Source of the DNA: CAZQAA01 sp964591255
Lineage (GTDB): Bacteria; Desulfobacterota; DSM-4660; Desulfatiglandales; Desulfatiglandaceae
Direction: 5' to 3'
Assembly: GCA_964591255.1 (NCBI GenBank)
Contig: CAZQAA010000092.1
Location: forward strand, 1 to 6,492
DNA: 6,492 nt
A model generated the notes under the pieces. That model made no database searches. It was not told where the DNA came from and was given only the letters and a program-made list of their open reading frames with translations. Positions 6,325 through 6,492 of the stretch are shown in pieces. Numbering within the stretch: the first letter of the stretch is position 1; every line of letters starts with the position of its first letter. Made by a program: the position numbers and the translations under genes.

Positions 6325-6336
6325 GGCATATGTCAA
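6308..6336 (-). promoter_or_regulatory. Sigma70-type promoter of rplM-rpsI
   Basis: On the minus strand a perfect -35 TTGACA (plus-strand 6331-6336) is followed after 17 bases by TAAAAA (6308-6313), a four-of-six match to TATAAT. Transcription would start near 6301 and give a leader of roughly 28 bases before the rplM ATG. The spacing and position are right for a ribosomal protein operon. The -10 is weak, so the exact start is uncertain. Confidence 0.6.
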
Positions 6337-6358
6337 GCTATTTGTAATCAAAAATTTA

Positions 6359-6387
6359 TTGACAAAGAATCTGACCACTGTTACACA
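6359..6387 (+). promoter_or_regulatory. Sigma70-type promoter of the tRNA-Arg gene
   Basis: A perfect -35 TTGACA at 6359-6364 is followed after 17 bases by TACACA at 6382-6387, a poor -10. A start near 6394 would leave about nine bases before the mature tRNA 5' end. The TTGACA is the inverted copy of the rplM -35, 22 bases away, so two divergent promoters appear to share this gap. Confidence 0.5.
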
Positions 6388-6402
6388 TTTATAGACTGAA
6401 TT

Positions 6403-6476
<74 letters not shown>

Positions 6477-6492
6477 CTATTCGTTAAACATG

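Noticed and set aside
6477..6492. ATG at the very end of the window as the start of a following gene.
   Set aside because: There are no downstream codons in view and no convincing ribosome binding site before it, so nothing can be called.

Overview
The window reads as a chromosomal housekeeping region from a Gram-negative, moderate-GC bacterium. The order murB end, ftsQ, ftsA, ftsZ is the distal part of a division and cell-wall (dcw) cluster. FtsQ rather than a Gram-positive DivIB-type layout, an FtsA-FtsZ pair, and a large cobalamin-binding-like radical SAM protein directly after ftsZ together suggest Deltaproteobacteria/Desulfobacterota. This assignment is inference from protein character and gene order; no database search was made.

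Bases 2-3639 hold four co-directional plus-strand genes with short gaps: the C-terminal 38 codons of murB (peptidoglycan precursor synthesis), then ftsQ (divisome scaffold), ftsA (actin-like membrane tether) and ftsZ (tubulin-like ring GTPase). No ddl gene lies between murB and ftsQ. Together they couple wall precursor supply to assembly of the division ring. No clear promoter or terminator is visible between them, so they are probably co-transcribed from upstream.

Bases 3682-5454 hold a 590-residue radical SAM protein of uncharacterised function starting with GTG, 42 bases after ftsZ. It has a canonical C-x3-C-x2-C cluster site and an extra four-cysteine cluster at its C-terminus. Its stop codon overlaps the stop codon of rpsI, which runs towards it, within one TTAA.

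Bases 5451-6272 on the minus strand hold rplM-rpsI (ribosomal proteins L13 and S9), a directly abutting pair with a recognisable promoter in the 130-base gap upstream. That gap also carries a divergent plus-strand promoter for a tRNA-Arg(UCG) gene at 6403-6476, whose CCA tail is not encoded. The final 16 bases hold nothing that can be assigned.

No mobile element, CRISPR array, defence gene or obviously new system is seen. The points most worth a second look are small: two FtsZ C-terminal-peptide-like motifs in one FtsZ, a dnaX-type slippery heptamer between them, the shared-stop convergent overlap, and the radical SAM gene with no DUF2344 partner gene after it.
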